The notes: generated by a model from the sequence alone, not told the origin. Positions 1-8,511 are shown, numbered from the stretch's first letter. The stretch: 55,331 bases of DNA from an uncultured Saprospiraceae bacterium (GCA_905480605.1 CAJQRD010000079.1:1-55331); one strand, 5' to 3'. Numbers and translations: made by a program.

Positions 1-69
1 CACTTTACTATTCTGATTGCTTTTGATATATTTTAATATTGTGTTTCTCTTAATAAGATGAACCTTCAT
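1..69 (-). CDS. HigB-family mRNA interferase toxin, N-terminal part (runs off left edge)
   Basis: The first 23 codons of a minus-strand gene are present, beginning MKVHLIKRNT and continuing out of the window. This opening is typical of the Bacteroidota HigB toxins that cleave mRNA and are encoded just before a HigA antitoxin. The start is supported by a TATATTTG promoter box only 4 nt upstream and by a palindrome just beyond it, the same arrangement as at the two HigB genes near 49.2 and 53.4 kb. The catalytic part and the antitoxin lie outside the window, so the family call rests on the N-terminus and the promoter layout. Confidence 0.55.
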   Translation of the reverse strand, partial: MKVHLIKRNTILKYIKSNQNSKV

Positions 70-73
70 TTTA

Positions 74-105
74 CAAATATACAATTATGTTTCATTAAGT
101 GAAAC
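74..105 (-). promoter_or_regulatory. Promoter box and operator of the left-edge higB gene
   Basis: On the minus strand TATATTTG (74-81) matches the Bacteroidota -7 consensus TAnnTTTG and ends 4 nt before the start codon, which predicts a leaderless transcript. A perfect palindrome with 6-nt arms, GTTTCATTAAGTGAAAC (89-105), lies just upstream, where an autoregulating HigA would block RNA polymerase. Confidence 0.5.
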
Positions 106-661
106 TTCTTCTGTTGAATTTTTAACTAGATTATGCTTAACATCTCGATATCTTAACCTGTTAGTGATATATCTATTATACCTACTAACCTCTTTGTTAT
201 CTCAGATAATAAATTAACACCATTAAATGTACAAGATATAAATTACAAGTCAATGCTATTTTATACTTCAAGAATTATCGGATAGTCAAATAATCTAAAA
301 AGTAGACAATTGTTATTCACTTTAAAATAAAAAAGGAGTTTTGGTATGTAGTTTAAAAACTCACTATTAAAAATGACTTATCACAGAGTATAGAAAAAAT
401 AAACGTATCATAACGGTTAATTACGATTAGTTGTATTGTTGTCGTTTGTGTATTATCGATCAATAGAATTTATAAATTTCGTGCACCCATCTTTCTTTTG
501 CAAGAATTTGTTATCCTTTGGTTAAGGCATTATTACAAATGGAGCTGAGACATTACAAGTGTAAACATTAAAGTGCAGTATTTGGGGAGGCACTCTTCCT
601 ATATAAATAAGTATAGATATGGTAAATCCAGCAAGGGCTTACATATAGATTAAATAATAAA
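106..661. other. Intergenic stretch without recognisable gene
   Basis: AT-rich sequence between the left-edge toxin gene and the sigma-54 fragment. I see no open reading frame with family resemblance, no RNA gene and no convincing terminator. The sequence just beyond the sigma-54 fragment does not continue RpoN in any frame. Confidence 0.4.
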
Positions 662-949
662 TTAACAATGAGTCACATCAATTGGGTAAACGGAAAACTC
701 TTCATCTGATTGATTAAGTTTTTTATTCATTTCTGAAGCTGTGGCGACTTTGCAATTATCGGTATCATCATCAATAAGATCAAAGATGTCATAGGATTCA
801 ACGATTTCATTAAATACGGAGTTTAATTTTACTTCTTTTTGAATCTGTTCATCTAGTATAAGGGTTGGTTTTTGAAGTAATATCAAAAGTTGGGCTTGAT
901 TAGGGGTCAACCTTTGCTTCAATATTTGAGTTAAGTTTTGTCTAAACAT
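662..949 (-). pseudogene. Sigma-54 (RpoN) fragment: region I only
   Basis: This 95-residue frame matches the N-terminus of sigma-54. Residues 8-50 follow the region I pattern (KQRLTPNQAQLLILLQKPTL, then a segment ending NSVFNE where RpoN has NPALE), and a short acidic stretch like the RpoN linker follows at about 57-64. The core-binding domain, the helix-turn-helix and the RpoN box of the roughly 480-residue family are all absent, and the last 25 residues do not look like RpoN. Region I is the part of sigma-54 that contacts AAA+ activators. It is most simply a gene relic, but it could be an expressed stand-alone region I peptide. No RpoN-dependent gene or activator is adjacent. Confidence 0.6.
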
Positions 950-1049
950 CTCTTTTTGCTATTTATAGGTAGATGAAATTATTGTAGCAAAAATATCAAT
1001 ATATTATGATTTTTTATAATATTTAAACAACTAATTTAAAGTTATTTAT

Positions 1050-1220
1050 ATGTTAATATACGTAGTAATGTTACAAAACGAGGATGAACATGACTTTCTT
1101 GGATATCTGAAACTTTGCAATTCTTATGAAAGTGCAGATTTTATAGATCAAACATTATTCAATACGAATTCGCTATTGCTTTATTTAGGTCACTATTTTT
1201 TACCAAAAAGACAAGGCTAG
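1050..1220 (+). CDS. Small hypothetical ORF (56 aa)
   Basis: A small frame starting MLIYVVMLQN and ending in a TAG. It is too short to place in a family and has no clear promoter or ribosome binding site. It lies divergent from the sigma-54 fragment and may be part of a decayed gene. Listed because it is the only frame of any length between 950 and 1308. Confidence 0.2.
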   Translation: MLIYVVMLQNEDEHDFLGYLKLCNSYESADFIDQTLFNTNSLLLYLGHYFLPKRQG

Positions 1221-1308
1221 TCTGTTGATGAATTGAGTCTATTAGGATAAGCGTGAAACTCAATCTGACATTGAATATTCGTCTTTAAATATATGTTTAA
1301 TATGCTTC

Positions 1309-1794
1309 TTAAATAAACATAAGATGTGTGCCTTCGTCCTGTGCTCTTTCATAAAATTCACCCACAGTTAATATTCCATCAAGGTCATCAATCAAGTCTT
1401 CTTTTTTTATTTTGAACATATCCAATGCGAGTTTACAACCCCACAATTTTGTCCCGGAAGCAGAGAGTATTTCTAAAAATTCATCTACAGGTGGAATATC
1501 TAATTTTTCCATTTCTGACTTTATCATTCTTGTGGCCAATGCTTCCATTCCTGGCAATCCACCTAACATAGTTGGCATGTGCATGGCTGGGTTACCTACG
1601 GTTGCAACATGCAAATCTTTCAATTTCTTTTTCTGAATAGCTTCAAGTCCAAAAAAAGTGAAAAATATTTCTGATTCAATACCTTCCATTCTTGCTCCAT
1701 TGGCTAAAATGAAACATGCATATACATTTTCTAAAGTTGCTTTAGACAATATAAGCATCATTTTTTTAAAGCCATTCTTTTCTGGATTGTCCAT
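1309..1794 (-). CDS. DsrE/DsrF/DrsH-like sulfur-handling protein
   Basis: A 161-residue protein of the DsrE/F/H-like superfamily, small Rossmann-like proteins that carry persulfide sulfur on a conserved cysteine. Two cysteines are visible: Cys27 early in the fold (VYACF) and Cys120 in LWGCKLALDMF, the position usually used for sulfur binding in this branch. It is the last gene of a three-gene minus-strand operon behind the SQR-like and TusE-like genes (49 nt gap to the latter). That context supports a role in accepting or relaying sulfane sulfur from sulfide oxidation. Whether it is cytoplasmic cannot be proved, but no signal peptide or membrane segment is seen. Confidence 0.8.
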   Translation of the reverse strand: MDNPEKNGFKKMMLILSKATLENVYACFILANGARMEGIESEIFFTFFGLEAIQKKKLKDLHVATVGNPAMHMPTMLGGLPGMEALATRMIKSEMEKLDIPPVDEFLEILSASGTKLWGCKLALDMFKIKKEDLIDDLDGILTVGEFYERAQDEGTHLMFI

Positions 1795-1843
1795 ATTATT
1801 CTGTTTTATTATTTAATTTTATTTATTGGTAAAGAGCTAATGA

Positions 1844-2155
1844 TCAAATGCAGCTAACCGGCTTTGGTATTCCTGCAATTTTACTCGCTTTTTTCAAAGG
1901 TCCATTTGGAAACAATTGATAAAATTGCTTGATATCGACGACACCACTTTTACCAACTTTGCGTATCGTGATGGCAACTCCTTGCTTACACTGATTTTGC
2001 AAGTATTCGATAACTTCCCAATGCTTATCTGTCATGGTTATATTCTCTTCCTCAGCTATTTCAAGTCCTATTTCTCTATTCCATTGTTCAAGATCAGTGA
2101 GATACCCCTGATCATTACATCTAATGCAGTATCCTGCTACTGTTTTTTCATTCAT
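1844..2155 (-). CDS. TusE/DsrC-family sulfur carrier
   Basis: A 103-residue protein of the TusE/DsrC/DsvC family, ending in the family's flexible C-terminal arm (IAGIPKPVSCI). The penultimate Cys102 (CysA) is present, but the second arm cysteine of true DsrC, eleven residues upstream, is Ser91. The protein therefore has the TusE-type single-cysteine arm and can carry a persulfide but cannot form the CysA-CysB trisulfide used by dissimilatory DsrC. It lies 38 nt behind the SQR-like gene and just before the DsrE-like gene, so it probably relays sulfur from sulfide oxidation rather than only serving tRNA thiolation. TusA, B, C and D are not in the window. Confidence 0.85.
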   Translation of the reverse strand: MNEKTVAGYCIRCNDQGYLTDLEQWNREIGLEIAEEENITMTDKHWEVIEYLQNQCKQGVAITIRKVGKSGVVDIKQFYQLFPNGPLKKASKIAGIPKPVSCI

Positions 2156-2193
2156 TTTATTTCAATTTTAATCATACTTTAAAATACGATTTA

Positions 2194-3435
2194 CTATATT
2201 TCTTCGATTAATTTTCCTCCTTGCTTCATTTTACTAGATACAAATGGGATGGGCTTTCCTTTGATGAGCATGTTCCAATATATCCATCTAAAAGCTAATT
2301 TGCCTAAATGATTTATGCGCGTTTCTTCTAATAGCTTAAGTGGCCCTATTCCTGGAATTGGGAAAGTACCCCTAACGGGTTCTTGGTTGTAATTGAAATC
2401 GATAAGTAATGCCTTACCAAATCCAGTTTCAATAAAGCAATTGGCATGTCCATCGAACAGTTCTTTTAATGGTTTTCCTGCGATATATAATTTAATGTTT
2501 TCTACAAGAATGTCTGCTTGAAAATGTGCTACAGAACCGGCTTTGGAAGCTGGCAGATCGGTAGCATCACCAAGAACGAATATATTTTCTTTGACCTTAG
2601 ATTGCAAAGTTGTTTTATCTGTAGGAACGTAGTTAAGGTCATCACCAAACCCAGAACGAGCGATCATGTCATCTCCCATGTTGGTCGGTACTGTTACTAA
2701 TAAATCATATTCAACTTCTAGACCTCCATAATCAATGATTTTACTATTTTCTGTATCTACTTTTTCAATATTAAAATCTGAAACAATATTGATGTTTTTC
2801 TGATCGAGAAGATAACTCAGTTCTTTAGTGGCTACAGGTTTTGTAAATGCACCTGACATTGGTGTAACATAGATTATCTCAACCTTGTCTCTCATTTGTT
2901 TCTTGGTGAAAAAATCATCGGCCAAAAAAGCAAATTCTAACGGTGCTACTGGGCATTTAATTGGCATTTCGCAAATGTGAACAACCAGTTTCCCGCCTTT
3001 CCATGTTTTTAATTTGTCTCTTAGATTCTTAGCTCCATCAAAGGAATAAAAATCATAAATTGATTTGTACCAATGATCGCCTTGCATTCCTTCTATTTCT
3101 TGGGGTGCAATATCGCAACCCGTTGCAATAATTAGAATATCATAATGTATTTCGGTGTTGTTTTGTAAAAAGACTTTATCATTGTCTTTGTCAATTCTAT
3201 CAATACTTTCCTGAATTAGATTTACTCCTTTTGGGATAAACTGTGCCACTGTTTTTTTTAGCTGTTCAGTTTGGTAAAGATCAAAAGGTAAGAACAAAAA
3301 ACCAGGTTGGTAGTAATGGGTTTTCTGATTATCAACAATGGTAATGTTCCATTCATTTTTCGGTAACGCTTTCCTTAAATGATTCGACATCATTGTTCCA
3401 GACGTTCCAGCACCTAATATTAATAATTGCTTCAT
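2194..3435 (-). CDS. Sulfide:quinone oxidoreductase-like FAD protein
   Basis: A 413-residue flavoprotein with the N-terminal dinucleotide-binding motif GAGTSG (8-13) and the SQR-type tyrosine/proline segment THYYQPGFLF (39-48). Cysteines lie at 107 (ATGCDIAP), 155 and 161 (MPIKCPVAPLE); SQRs use such cysteines to form the polysulfide bridge over the flavin. A further cysteine is near residue 340. SQRs oxidise sulfide to sulfane sulfur and pass electrons to the quinone pool on the membrane. It is the first gene of an operon with TusE-like and DsrE-like carriers, which supports sulfide oxidation or detoxification. A related NADH dehydrogenase-like or flavocytochrome-like function is less likely given the cysteine pattern. 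Confidence 0.82.
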   Translation of the reverse strand: MKQLLILGAGTSGTMMSNHLRKALPKNEWNITIVDNQKTHYYQPGFLFLPFDLYQTEQLKKTVAQFIPKGVNLIQESIDRIDKDNDKVFLQNNTEIHYDILIIATGCDIAPQEIEGMQGDHWYKSIYDFYSFDGAKNLRDKLKTWKGGKLVVHICEMPIKCPVAPLEFAFLADDFFTKKQMRDKVEIIYVTPMSGAFTKPVATKELSYLLDQKNINIVSDFNIEKVDTENSKIIDYGGLEVEYDLLVTVPTNMGDDMIARSGFGDDLNYVPTDKTTLQSKVKENIFVLGDATDLPASKAGSVAHFQADILVENIKLYIAGKPLKELFDGHANCFIETGFGKALLIDFNYNQEPVRGTFPIPGIGPLKLLEETRINHLGKLAFRWIYWNMLIKGKPIPFVSSKMKQGGKLIEEI

Positions 3436-3794
3436 ATGGTATAGAATGTAAACGTATTTTTGTTAATCTCTTTCTTTAATACTTGCTCTATATTGACTTA
3501 CGCATTCTTCTCTAACTATCTGATTTCAATTGATGAAGGTAAAATGATATATGATTGTTTGAAATGATTTGGATCATGTTGCAATATATCAAAGATCATT
3601 TTTTAAGTGATTTTTTTAATTATTACCATGACATGAAGGCCAATAAGTAGAAAACTTAGTTGGCAATTTTAAGCTCCTCCACAAAACTATAATTACTATG
3701 TATGTGAACAATTAGGACTTATTCAAGAGATTATAAAAGACTATAAGTGCTTTTATAAGATTTAATCAGATTTACACAGCGTTAAAGCAAAATA
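3436..3794. other. Promoter region of the sulfur operon
   Basis: 359 bp between the SQR-like gene and the SGNH hydrolase gene. Apart from the candidate Crp/Fnr site at 3564-3577 I see no gene or strong hairpin. Confidence 0.4.
3564..3577. promoter_or_regulatory. Candidate Crp/Fnr-type operator upstream of SQR operon
   Basis: ATGATTTGGATCAT is a perfect inverted repeat (ATGAT, 4 nt, ATCAT) close to the FNR core TTGAT-N4-ATCAA. It lies about 130 bp upstream of the SQR-like start. Control of a sulfide oxidation operon by a Crp/Fnr regulator would make sense physiologically, but the regulator gene is not in the window. Confidence 0.3.
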
Positions 3795-4442
3795 TTATTT
3801 GCGATCCTTGCAGATAATATCTTTCCACAATAAATAACCCTCTCTGTTCATATGTAGACTATCTGAAATAAAAATATGTGGTGATGGGCGGCTATTTTCA
3901 TCTAACATGACATTCCAAATATCTATATAGAAAAGTTGATTGTGGTTGTTACAATAGTCTTTCAATAAGGTATTGAAAGAAAGATATTGATCTTTGTAGG
4001 CCCAGCGAGATGGACTAGGTTTAGCACTGATAAAATAAATCTTTGTATTTAAGTTCGATTCTAATATTTTATGTGTAATCTGTTTTGTTGTTTCAAGGAT
4101 AGCATTGGGTTCTTTTTCTGCTGCGATATCATTATCTCCTTCATAAATATAGACTTTGTCAGGTCGAAATCTTAAAACTGTCTGGTCCAGGAAAAACAGC
4201 AAATCAGACATATGTGAACCTCCAAATCCTGTATTGATAACTTGCATTTCAGTACAATCTTTAACTAGATCTTCCCAGAAACGAATACTAGAACTCCCTG
4301 TGAAAACTGCCAGATCTTCACCTTCTGGTATAGAATATTCCGAGAATATTTTTATCTGTTCATCAAAACGATGTGGATCTTGTGCCATCAAGTTTTCGTT
4401 CGTTATTATCGAAAGTAGTAAAAGGAAAAATATGTTATTCAT
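3795..4442 (-). CDS. SGNH/GDSL-family secreted hydrolase
   Basis: A 215-residue protein with an N-terminal signal peptide (hydrophobic residues 4-13, cleavage probably near MAQ-DP at 19-22). It carries the SGNH blocks in order: the nucleophile serine in FTGSSSIRFW, the glycine block FGGSHMSD, the asparagine in EGDNDIA, and the Asp-x-x-His block DSLHMNREGY near the C-terminus. It resembles the platelet-activating-factor acetylhydrolase-like branch. A role as an exported esterase, perhaps deacetylating a polysaccharide, is inferred. It stands next to a decayed PL6 lyase gene on the same strand, so both may once have belonged to a polysaccharide-use locus. Confidence 0.82.
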   Translation of the reverse strand: MNNIFFLLLLSIITNENLMAQDPHRFDEQIKIFSEYSIPEGEDLAVFTGSSSIRFWEDLVKDCTEMQVINTGFGGSHMSDLLFFLDQTVLRFRPDKVYIYEGDNDIAAEKEPNAILETTKQITHKILESNLNTKIYFISAKPSPSRWAYKDQYLSFNTLLKDYCNNHNQLFYIDIWNVMLDENSRPSPHIFISDSLHMNREGYLLWKDIICKDRK

Positions 4443-4473
4443 ATCTCAGGATTAGTAGGTTTCTTGTATAATT

Positions 4474-5188
4474 TTATTTTGTTATTTGAGTCACATTGTA
4501 ATCTCCTTTGTCATTTTTTGCCTCAGACAGTTCAATATCATTTGCACAACTTTTCAAGGTGCTTAGGACAAAGTTAATTTTATCTGACATGCTTTCTTTG
4601 TAAGCTTTCAGCACAGAGTAGAAATTACTGATTTCACATTCACTGGCTGTTAAATTGTAAAGACTTGACATATTTTCTTTTAAAGAAACAAAGGCATGCT
4701 GAGAATTATTTCCCATTAAAATTACATTTTCATCATTCAATTAACCGTTGGGATTCATTTCAATAGCTGGTGTGTTAGCTGCTTCATAATAGATGATCTT
4801 TGCTCTGTTATTCTTATCACCTGATCTGATTGTAATGTTTTTATTGATGACAATTTAATTATTTAATTGGTAAGTTTCTGCATCCAGCTCGATTATATCT
4901 TTGCTTTTAGCAGAATTAAGTTTTGTAGAAACATCGGCTACTATATTTACAGCATGAATTTTTGGTCCATACTATTTCTTATCCAAAATCAAAAGACCTT
5001 TTGCCATTGAACTTATGAATGCACCAATTGAATTTTTATCTTTTCGAGCGTTTCCAAAAAGATCTTTTTCAATCGTCTCAAAATCAAAGCCTTTGTAAAT
5101 TTCATGCACTGGTAAATTGGTTGGGACAAAAATGTTTCAGCGATTTTGGATATTTCTAAATTGGCACTTTGTAAACCTTCGACTGAAT
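4474..5188 (-). pseudogene. Decayed PL6 (alginate lyase/chondroitinase-B-like) polysaccharide lyase, middle to C-terminal part
   Basis: Reading the minus strand gives a continuous PL6-like parallel beta-helix sequence broken by a frameshift near 5125-5145 and in-frame stops at about 4974, 4858 and just after 4740. Recognisable pieces are a segment with PVHEIYKGFDFETIEKDLFG, then a helix-coil stretch with IIELDAETYQL, then VINKNITIRSGDKNNRAKII, then an 88-residue open remnant starting at 4740 (NDENVILMGNN). Duplicated beta-helix architecture of this kind is known from Bacteroidota PL6 alginate lyases. The N-terminal catalytic domain is gone. The 88-residue remnant should not be read as a functional gene. 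Confidence 0.65.
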
Positions 5189-5332
5189 TACCTCATTATT
5201 GGTATGTCTATATTTTTCTAAATTAAAGAACTATCTCTTAATTACAAGAAAGAACCTTAGCATTGATCATTTTTTAGATTCTTTAATAGTGTTATCTAGA
5301 AATTTAGCTAACAGAACTATAATTGATTTATT

Positions 5333-5725
5333 CTATTGCGAACTATTGATAGCTTGTTTTACGAAAAATACTACATCTTTATTCTTAATGTCTTCATAGT
5401 TCTTTATTTTTAAATGTCTTCTAAATTTTCCTTTTCCCTCGAGCTTCTTATTTGGATCTTTCATTTTAAAGCCATTGGAAAATTCAAAAGAAATATGATT
5501 CTTCCTTACAAACAGACCGCTAAAATGTTCTGAATTTATGGAGAAAATTATTCCGCCATACATCATTATTTCATCTTGATTAGGATGGATGTCGAAAGCT
5601 ATTTTACGCATTTCTATCAAAGCATTATACTTTTCAGGATCGCTCAACATTATTCCATTAAGAAAATCCTGAACTTTTATATTCTTTGATTTTATTATCA
5701 TTAATGTGTTTTTATGTGAAGGCAT
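5333..5725 (-). CDS. DUF1801 domain protein
   Basis: A YdhG-like DUF1801 protein. The family core is visible from YNALIEMRKIAFDIHPNQDE through MMYGGIIFSI to the basic GKGKFRRHLKI and the C-terminal VVFFVKQA. Function is unknown; family members are small cytoplasmic proteins often paired with other stress-type small genes. I place the start at 5725, giving 130 residues, which fits the family. The frame stays open to 5800, but that would overlap the upstream DUF1428 gene and add a non-conserved leader. The two genes probably form an operon. Confidence 0.75.
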   Translation of the reverse strand: MPSHKNTLMIIKSKNIKVQDFLNGIMLSDPEKYNALIEMRKIAFDIHPNQDEIMMYGGIIFSINSEHFSGLFVRKNHISFEFSNGFKMKDPNKKLEGKGKFRRHLKIKNYEDIKNKDVVFFVKQAINSSQ

Positions 5726-5747
5726 GTTGGCAACGGATTCATTTTTT

Positions 5748-6125
5748 TTAGTTTGATTGTATGAGCTGTTGGAATCCACCATAAACCATCCGTTTGGCAT
5801 TAAAAATTATCCTGGTTGGATCTGTCAATAGACCAATTAGTTCTGGCATTCTCGGATCGGCTGCAACCCTTTCATTGGCTAAGTCACGAGCCTCACGTGA
5901 CTCAAATACAACCCAGCCGAATATTATAGTTTCATCATCCTTTGCTCCTACGAGTTCTGGAAAAGAACGTGTACCTTCCAGTTTTAAATCATCACCTACA
6001 TATTCAAAATAGGCGAGTGCACCATGTTCTTTCCAAATTTCAGCAACTGCTTCAGCTACTTGTTTATATTCATCTATGCGATTTCGTGGAATGGGAAGGG
6101 TGAATCCATCTATATAATTAGTCAT
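5748..6125 (-). CDS. DUF1428 (YbaA-like) protein
   Basis: A 125-residue protein of the DUF1428 family, with the typical opening YIDGFTLPIPRNRIDEYKQV, the central FPELVGAKDDETIIFGWVVF and the C-terminal segment ending NAKRMVYGGF. These are dimeric alpha/beta-barrel-like proteins without an assigned reaction. It is full length and followed 22 nt later by the DUF1801 gene, the probable second cistron. Confidence 0.85.
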   Translation of the reverse strand: MTNYIDGFTLPIPRNRIDEYKQVAEAVAEIWKEHGALAYFEYVGDDLKLEGTRSFPELVGAKDDETIIFGWVVFESREARDLANERVAADPRMPELIGLLTDPTRIIFNAKRMVYGGFQQLIQSN

Positions 6126-6253
6126 GTTTCCTTTCGTTTTAATTCTAATATTTTTTGATGTTCATTTCTTTGTACAGCAAATCATAATCTAACTTGAAGA
6201 TAATTAATATTATCCCTGCAATGGTCTAATATGATTACCTTTAGTCAGATATA

Positions 6254-6667
6254 TTACTTGAAAGGTAGTAAATCAGGTTCTAATAATTCTGTCTCAGCTC
6301 TTATCGAATTGAAAATATCAAAACTGTAATGACTGCCAATCAATGTTTTGAAGTTGTTTTTTAACTGTGGAAATTCAGTAATGAATTCTTGAAAACTATT
6401 TGAATTTGATTTATCTAAAAATGAACCTACGGCCTTAATAGCAGCGACTGTTAATGTAGTATTGTATTTGTCTTTTGCCCCAACAGATTCTACAAAATTT
6501 TGTAATTGACCTGGAATTTTTTTTAAAGCTTCCTCAATGCCATACCGATTGATGTTTATCCAAGCAAGACGCAAATGTGCCTCGTGGCTAAAGATATTGA
6601 GATCGAGTTTGCAATCAATATATTCATTTTCAAATTCGGTGTCTGATAGTTTATAATGGTCTTCCAT
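6254..6667 (-). CDS. Conserved hypothetical protein of Bacteroidota
   Basis: A 137-residue soluble protein. The SHEAHLRLAW segment near residue 28 and the ending HYSFDIFNS...FLEPDLLPF-type tail (here ELLEPDLLPF) are the conserved features I recognise from an uncharacterised family. It is mainly helical with no membrane segment. It lies alone between a DUF1428 gene and an NTF2-like gene on the same strand. No function can be assigned. Confidence 0.65.
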   Translation of the reverse strand: MEDHYKLSDTEFENEYIDCKLDLNIFSHEAHLRLAWININRYGIEEALKKIPGQLQNFVESVGAKDKYNTTLTVAAIKAVGSFLDKSNSNSFQEFITEFPQLKNNFKTLIGSHYSFDIFNSIRAETELLEPDLLPFK

Positions 6668-6733
6668 TTGAATTATTGATAAATTGTTTTAGTCTCTACT
6701 TATTTGGGTTCATAACTATGCAGGTTTGCTGAC

Positions 6734-7111
6734 TTATTTTTTCAATTCCTCAATCAACCTTCTACTAACTACAGTATCATAAATGATTTTCAATTCGGAA
6801 ATTTTATTTTGAGTATCAAATTCGATAATATCGACAACGTCAAAATTTACAATTTTTCCTGACTTCACTGTCCATTTGTATTCAAAGTATAAGGCGAGGT
6901 TCTTAGTCGTTGAATCTTCAAAAATTCCTTTCAATTTTATTTCAGAATTAATGGTGTCATCATTTAGTGTTTCATAAAATTTATCCGCTCTAAGCTCTCC
7001 ATAAATAGGTGAATGCACTTTCCCATTTTCTGTAAAGAGGGCAATAATTTTTTCGACATTCCCCTCTGATAGAAAATCAATGTATTGTTTTGCTATTTCT
7101 TTTTTGGTCAT
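6734..7111 (-). CDS. NTF2-like/SnoaL-type protein
   Basis: A 125-residue protein with the cone-shaped NTF2 fold pattern: N-terminal helices (AKQYIDFLSEGNVEKIIALF), the ENGKVHSPIYGE strand region, then alternating beta strands ending VVDIIEFDTQNKISELKIIYD. This fold serves as a small-ligand pocket, isomerase or hydrolase scaffold. No catalytic Asp/His pair can be assigned with confidence, so substrate and reaction are unknown. It has no signal peptide. Confidence 0.75.
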   Translation of the reverse strand: MTKKEIAKQYIDFLSEGNVEKIIALFTENGKVHSPIYGELRADKFYETLNDDTINSEIKLKGIFEDSTTKNLALYFEYKWTVKSGKIVNFDVVDIIEFDTQNKISELKIIYDTVVSRRLIEELKK

Positions 7112-7179
7112 ATCTGCGATTTTAGAACAATATTTTTTGAAATGAGAATACTAAAAATAGAATTTCTATAAGAAGAATT

Positions 7180-7836
7180 TTACTTTGATTTTTTATTCTC
7201 CATTTCTATTATTTGAATCAAAATGTCTGATGACTTAACAATAGGGTCCCATTCGATTCCTGAAAAGAAAATTTTACTCACTTTTGATTCCTTATTTTCA
7301 ATGCTAAGATTTGTATAGATCCAGTAAGCAATATAAAATAAAATTAAAAATACCATTAAATTAATACCACCATATATTATTGGTGAATTCCATAAAGCCT
7401 CAACACTCATCCAACAGATAGACCAAAAAGGAAGTTGTAATATAGCAAGTCGAGCAAGATTGAAACTTGAAATTTTCAACAGTGAAATTTTCTTTTGCAC
7501 TTCAACAATGTTTTGTAATTTGCTCACACTGTTGATTAGGTACAGTTGATATATGTAACCTATAATTGTGATATTCATTATAAGACATATCATTCCGAAA
7601 CCAAATGTTACAAAATAGCCACCTGATTTGTAAGCGATGAAAGTGATAAAATAGAGAAATATTGTATAAGGAATTCCAAGTAATACCACAATTGATTTTG
7701 GTACTTTCAGCATCCCAATTGTAGTGTTAAGTTTGTTCTTTGTCATATCATAAACAAGTTCTTTGTTCAGCGACAAAATGTTATCTAATTTTTGATCTTG
7801 CGACTTCCAAATATTTATAAGTTCATTGCTATGCAT
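7180..7836 (-). CDS. Membrane protein paired with ECF sigma factor (putative anti-sigma)
   Basis: A 218-residue protein with a soluble N-terminus (MHSNELINIWKSQDQKLDNI) and about four hydrophobic segments near 47-70, 76-99, 127-146 and 154-172. It begins 4 nt after the ECF sigma gene and is surely co-transcribed with it. Bacteroidota ECF genes are often followed by such a membrane protein, thought to hold the sigma factor at the membrane. No ZAS zinc motif or FecR domain is seen, so the anti-sigma role is inferred from position and topology only. Confidence 0.6.
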   Translation of the reverse strand: MHSNELINIWKSQDQKLDNILSLNKELVYDMTKNKLNTTIGMLKVPKSIVVLLGIPYTIFLYFITFIAYKSGGYFVTFGFGMICLIMNITIIGYIYQLYLINSVSKLQNIVEVQKKISLLKISSFNLARLAILQLPFWSICWMSVEALWNSPIIYGGINLMVFLILFYIAYWIYTNLSIENKESKVSKIFFSGIEWDPIVKSSDILIQIIEMENKKSK

Positions 7837-7840
7837 TTGT

Positions 7841-8344
7841 TTATTTTTTTATGGATTTAAATTTGTGTTGTAATTTTTTCTTAATTCTGGATAATTTTGT
7901 TCCTACATTCGTAGGGCTTATTCCAATAATCTTAGCGATTTCTTTTTGACTTAATTCATCTAAGTAAAGTAGAATAATGGCTTTGTCAATTTCTTTCAAT
8001 TCTTCAATACATTTTTGTAAATTCTTAAGATCTGGATTTTCTAGAACTGACTCCTCCGCTAATAGAGTATTTTCAATTATTGCCGAAAGCTCAGTTGTAT
8101 TTTGCTGTCGTTTTCTGTTTTTCCTATAGAATGAGATAGAGGTATTTAATGCTATTCTGTATATCCATGTTGAATATTTGAAAGTATCGTTATAACTGCC
8201 AAATGATTTCCATAATTGTAATATGATTTCTTGTATTAAGTCTGAACGGTCATCTATTTCTTTACAATAGGAATTTGTGATTTTATATATAATCCCTTTA
8301 TGGTTTTCGATTACTTCAAGAAATGTTTCATTTATTTTGTTCAA
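7841..8344 (-). CDS. ECF-family RNA polymerase sigma factor
   Basis: A 167-residue sigma-70 family protein with region 2 (DLIQEIILQLWKSFGSYN then STWIYRIALNTSISFYRKNR, about residues 35-78) and region 4 with a helix-turn-helix (LDELSQKEIAKIIGISPTNV, then GTKLSRIKKKL, about 127-158). Regions 1.1 and 3 are missing, as expected for the ECF class. It is the first gene of a two-gene operon with a membrane protein that is probably its anti-sigma partner. The stimulus is unknown; a membrane-anchored peroxiredoxin is divergently transcribed from the adjacent upstream region and could be a target. Confidence 0.88.
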   Translation of the reverse strand: MNKINETFLEVIENHKGIIYKITNSYCKEIDDRSDLIQEIILQLWKSFGSYNDTFKYSTWIYRIALNTSISFYRKNRKRQQNTTELSAIIENTLLAEESVLENPDLKNLQKCIEELKEIDKAIILLYLDELSQKEIAKIIGISPTNVGTKLSRIKKKLQHKFKSIKK

Positions 8345-8511
8345 TTTAAAAGCTATTTATCTTATTATTAGAAGTTAAATGCAATTTGTCACACTTTTAT
8401 AAATTTATTTTATTTGTGTGTCTAGTAAAATTAATTTGTTTCACTTGAATATCATATAAATGACAAATAGTATTGAAGTAGTTGGATACCTTAGTGGAAA
8501 TTAATAACTCA

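Noticed and set aside
1844-2155. Dissimilatory DsrC
   Set aside because: The second arm cysteine is serine and no Dsr sulfite reductase genes are present.
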